DNA from: an archaeon | GTDB taxonomy: Archaea > Asgardarchaeota > Hermodarchaeia > Hermodarchaeales > Hermodarchaeaceae | Assembly (NCBI GenBank): GCA_016550395.1 | Contig: JABXGY010000145.1 | Span: forward strand, 1-5,174 | Direction of reading: 5' to 3' | Length of the DNA stretch: 5,174 nucleotides | Part shown: positions 5,156 to 5,174 of the stretch, piece by piece | Position numbering within the stretch: position 1 is the stretch's first letter | Layout: each line of letters opens with the position of its first letter | Position numbers and translations under genes: made by a program | The notes under the pieces: generated by a model | The model's database searches: none | The model's input: only the letters and a program-made list of their open reading frames with translations | Told to the model about the DNA's origin: nothing

Positions 5156-5174
5156 GCCCAGTTGAATGCAACAA

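Noticed and set aside
5108..5173. Possible 3' end of a minus-strand gene running off the right edge (21 codons, ending IRIDMG)
   Set aside because: The strand-like ending is suggestive, but the other two minus frames are also open for 16-17 codons, so nothing distinguishes it from chance. An ATG at 5166 on the plus strand, near the edge, is equally untestable.

Overview
The window looks like a piece of an archaeal chromosome, most likely from an Asgard archaeon (Promethearchaeota; finer placement is not possible from this sequence). The main reason is a full-length Rab/Ras-type small GTPase with all five G motifs, a family that is common in Asgard archaea and eukaryotes. Supporting signs are AT-rich intergenic regions with TATA-like boxes, Shine-Dalgarno sites resembling the archaeal consensus (GGTGAT, GAGGT, GGGGATGA, GAAGGCGAT), TTG starts and moderately AT-rich coding sequence. 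A eukaryote is unlikely: there are six closely packed intronless genes with Shine-Dalgarno sites.

Layout from left to right: (1) a saccharopine dehydrogenase-like oxidoreductase on + (39-1529); (2) a nitroreductase-family flavoprotein on - (1522-2067), whose 3' end overlaps the first gene tail to tail by 8 nt; (3) a divergent promoter region (2068-2226); (4) a GNAT-type N-acetyltransferase on + (2227-2745); (5) a 69-nt gap with its own TATA-like box, a small inverted repeat and GTCT repeats; (6) a Rab-like small GTPase on + starting at TTG (2815-3357); (7) on -, a protein with an N-terminal PH-like/GRAM-like domain, a run of seven arginines and a C-terminal four-cysteine zinc ribbon (3364-3993), ending 6 nt from the GTPase stop; (8) a second divergent intergenic region (3994-4202); (9) a PfkB/ribokinase-family carbohydrate or nucleoside kinase on + (about 4203-5081, possibly from ATG 4140); (10) a 93-nt tail with a likely stem-loop/T-run terminator.

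These genes do not form one obvious pathway. The enzymes (dehydrogenase, nitroreductase, acetyltransferase, sugar/nucleoside kinase) are ordinary metabolic families with unresolved substrates. The part most worth attention is the centre: a eukaryote-like GTPase without a C-terminal prenylation cysteine, facing a soluble PH-like/zinc-ribbon protein. Whether the two work together is inference only; they are convergent and cannot share a promoter. No CRISPR array, insertion sequence, tRNA or rRNA was seen. No gap between genes exceeds about 210 bases.
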